Shown here: positions 63,622 to 64,000 of the stretch, piece by piece | How positions within the stretch are numbered: the first letter of the stretch is position 1 | Layout: each line of letters starts with the position of its first letter | Source: Ochrobactrum sp. CM-21-5 | GTDB taxonomy: Bacteria > Pseudomonadota > Alphaproteobacteria > Rhizobiales > Rhizobiaceae | Assembly: GCF_014253075.1 (NCBI RefSeq) | Contig: NZ_JACLZJ010000002.1 | Location: 434,001 to 498,000, forward strand | Direction of reading: 5' to 3' | Length of the DNA: 64,000 nt | Position numbers and translations under genes: made by a program | Notes under the pieces: model-generated | Database searches by the model: none | Told to the model about the DNA's origin: nothing | What the model saw: the letters and a program-made list of their open reading frames with translations, nothing else

Positions 63622-64000
63622 ATGAAAATGACCAGCTTGTTTCGGGGACTGTGGGCCGATAGCGCACAAAACAGGCATTTGGCCAGCAAATCGCTCATTA
63701 CCCGGGCGATCCTTGCGGGGACATGTCTTTCGACGGCGCTGCTTTGGAGCCAAACCGCTTCCCTGGCGCAGACGGCGACAGCGAACGAACAGGTTCAGTC
63801 CGCATCCGATGGCAGCATCAAGCTCAACCAGATCGTGGTGTCGGCAACGGGTTTTGAACAGAGCATTACCGATGCGCCAGCAAGCATCACGGTCGTTCCC
63901 GGCGAAGAACTGGAAAAGGGCGCTTATAGCGACCTCACCGATGCACTCAAGAACGTGCAGGGCGTGGCCGTCACCGGCCCTGCCGCCGAGCGTGACATCT
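63622..64000 (+). CDS. TonB-dependent outer-membrane receptor, partial
   Basis: First 126 residues of a TonB-dependent receptor. A long signal region (about 1-50) ends ...LLWSQTASLAQTA; then comes the TonB box-like LNQIVVSATG and the plug start ITDAPASITVVPGEELEKGAYSDLTDALKNVQGV. It imports a siderophore, haem or other large ligand through the outer membrane using TonB energy. Two in-frame ATGs (63622, 63628) are possible. The barrel lies outside the window. Confidence 0.92.
   Translation, partial: MKMTSLFRGLWADSAQNRHLASKSLITRAILAGTCLSTALLWSQTASLAQTATANEQVQSASDGSIKLNQIVVSATGFEQSITDAPASITVVPGEELEKGAYSDLTDALKNVQGVAVTGPAAERDI

Noticed and set aside
1..64000. tRNA, rRNA, CRISPR arrays, insertion sequences, prophage genes
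   Set aside because: No cloverleaf-like sequences, no regularly spaced direct repeats, and no transposase, integrase or phage reading frames were found on either strand.

Overview
The window looks like about 64 kb of chromosome from a Brucellaceae alphaproteobacterium (Brucella or the former Ochrobactrum). The grounds are moderately high GC, many tightly coupled ABC and TRAP uptake operons, a complete ugp and a complete kdp locus, a D-aminopeptidase-like enzyme of the Ochrobactrum type, a DUF1127 micro-protein and rhizobial-style intergenic palindromes. I saw no tRNA, rRNA, insertion sequence, prophage or CRISPR. The genus is inferred from memory of gene families, not from a search.

Layout. 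(1) 1-9.9 kb: a minus-strand operon carries a Tat-exported peptide-binding protein, two permeases, two ATPases, a D-aminopeptidase-like hydrolase and adenine deaminase (cut by the window start). It diverges from an M19 dipeptidase plus isoaspartyl peptidase pair, so the region reads as uptake and breakdown of unusual peptides. (2) 9.9-15.4 kb: a LacI-type regulator, then a polar amino-acid ABC transporter, a D-2-hydroxyacid dehydrogenase and a small alpha-beta barrel protein. A perfect 16-bp palindrome overlaps the predicted promoter. (3) 15.9-20.1 kb: ugpBAEC for glycerol-3-phosphate uptake, then an SLC13/RCK permease. (4) 22.0-34.0 kb: a sugar-acid catabolic island. A minus operon (FAD-linked 2-hydroxyacid dehydrogenase, FadR/GntR regulator, SDR, gluconokinase) diverges from DenD-like and HIBADH-like dehydrogenases and an enolase-superfamily dehydratase. 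An FAH-family enzyme and a TRAP transporter follow, then a convergent TIM-barrel isomerase. Matching GntR-type palindromes lie in the divergent promoter region and before the FAH/TRAP operon.

(5) 34.2-40.9 kb: a nucleoside deaminase with an NCS2 purine permease behind a structured leader, DUF2938, DUF1127, a frameshifted DMT exporter, a class IV aminotransferase and a TauE-type exporter. (6) 41.0-42.6 kb: a flavoprotein dehydrogenase. (7) 42.8-50.9 kb: kdpFABCDE with two extra single-helix micro-ORFs. (8) 51.0-53.0 kb: a DUF3775 protein and an aldehyde dehydrogenase ending at a bidirectional terminator. (9) 53.1-60.2 kb: a second peptide-type ABC operon led by a YtcJ-type amidohydrolase. (10) 60.7-64 kb: a 2-oxoglutarate/Fe(II) oxygenase, a LysR-type HTH fused to a TrpD2/YbiB-like phosphoribosyltransferase, and a divergent TonB-dependent receptor cut by the window end.

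The strongest leads are the sugar-acid regulon with shared operators, the HTH-TrpD2 fusion, the LacI operator/promoter architecture, the two kdp micro-proteins and the structured leader of the purine permease.
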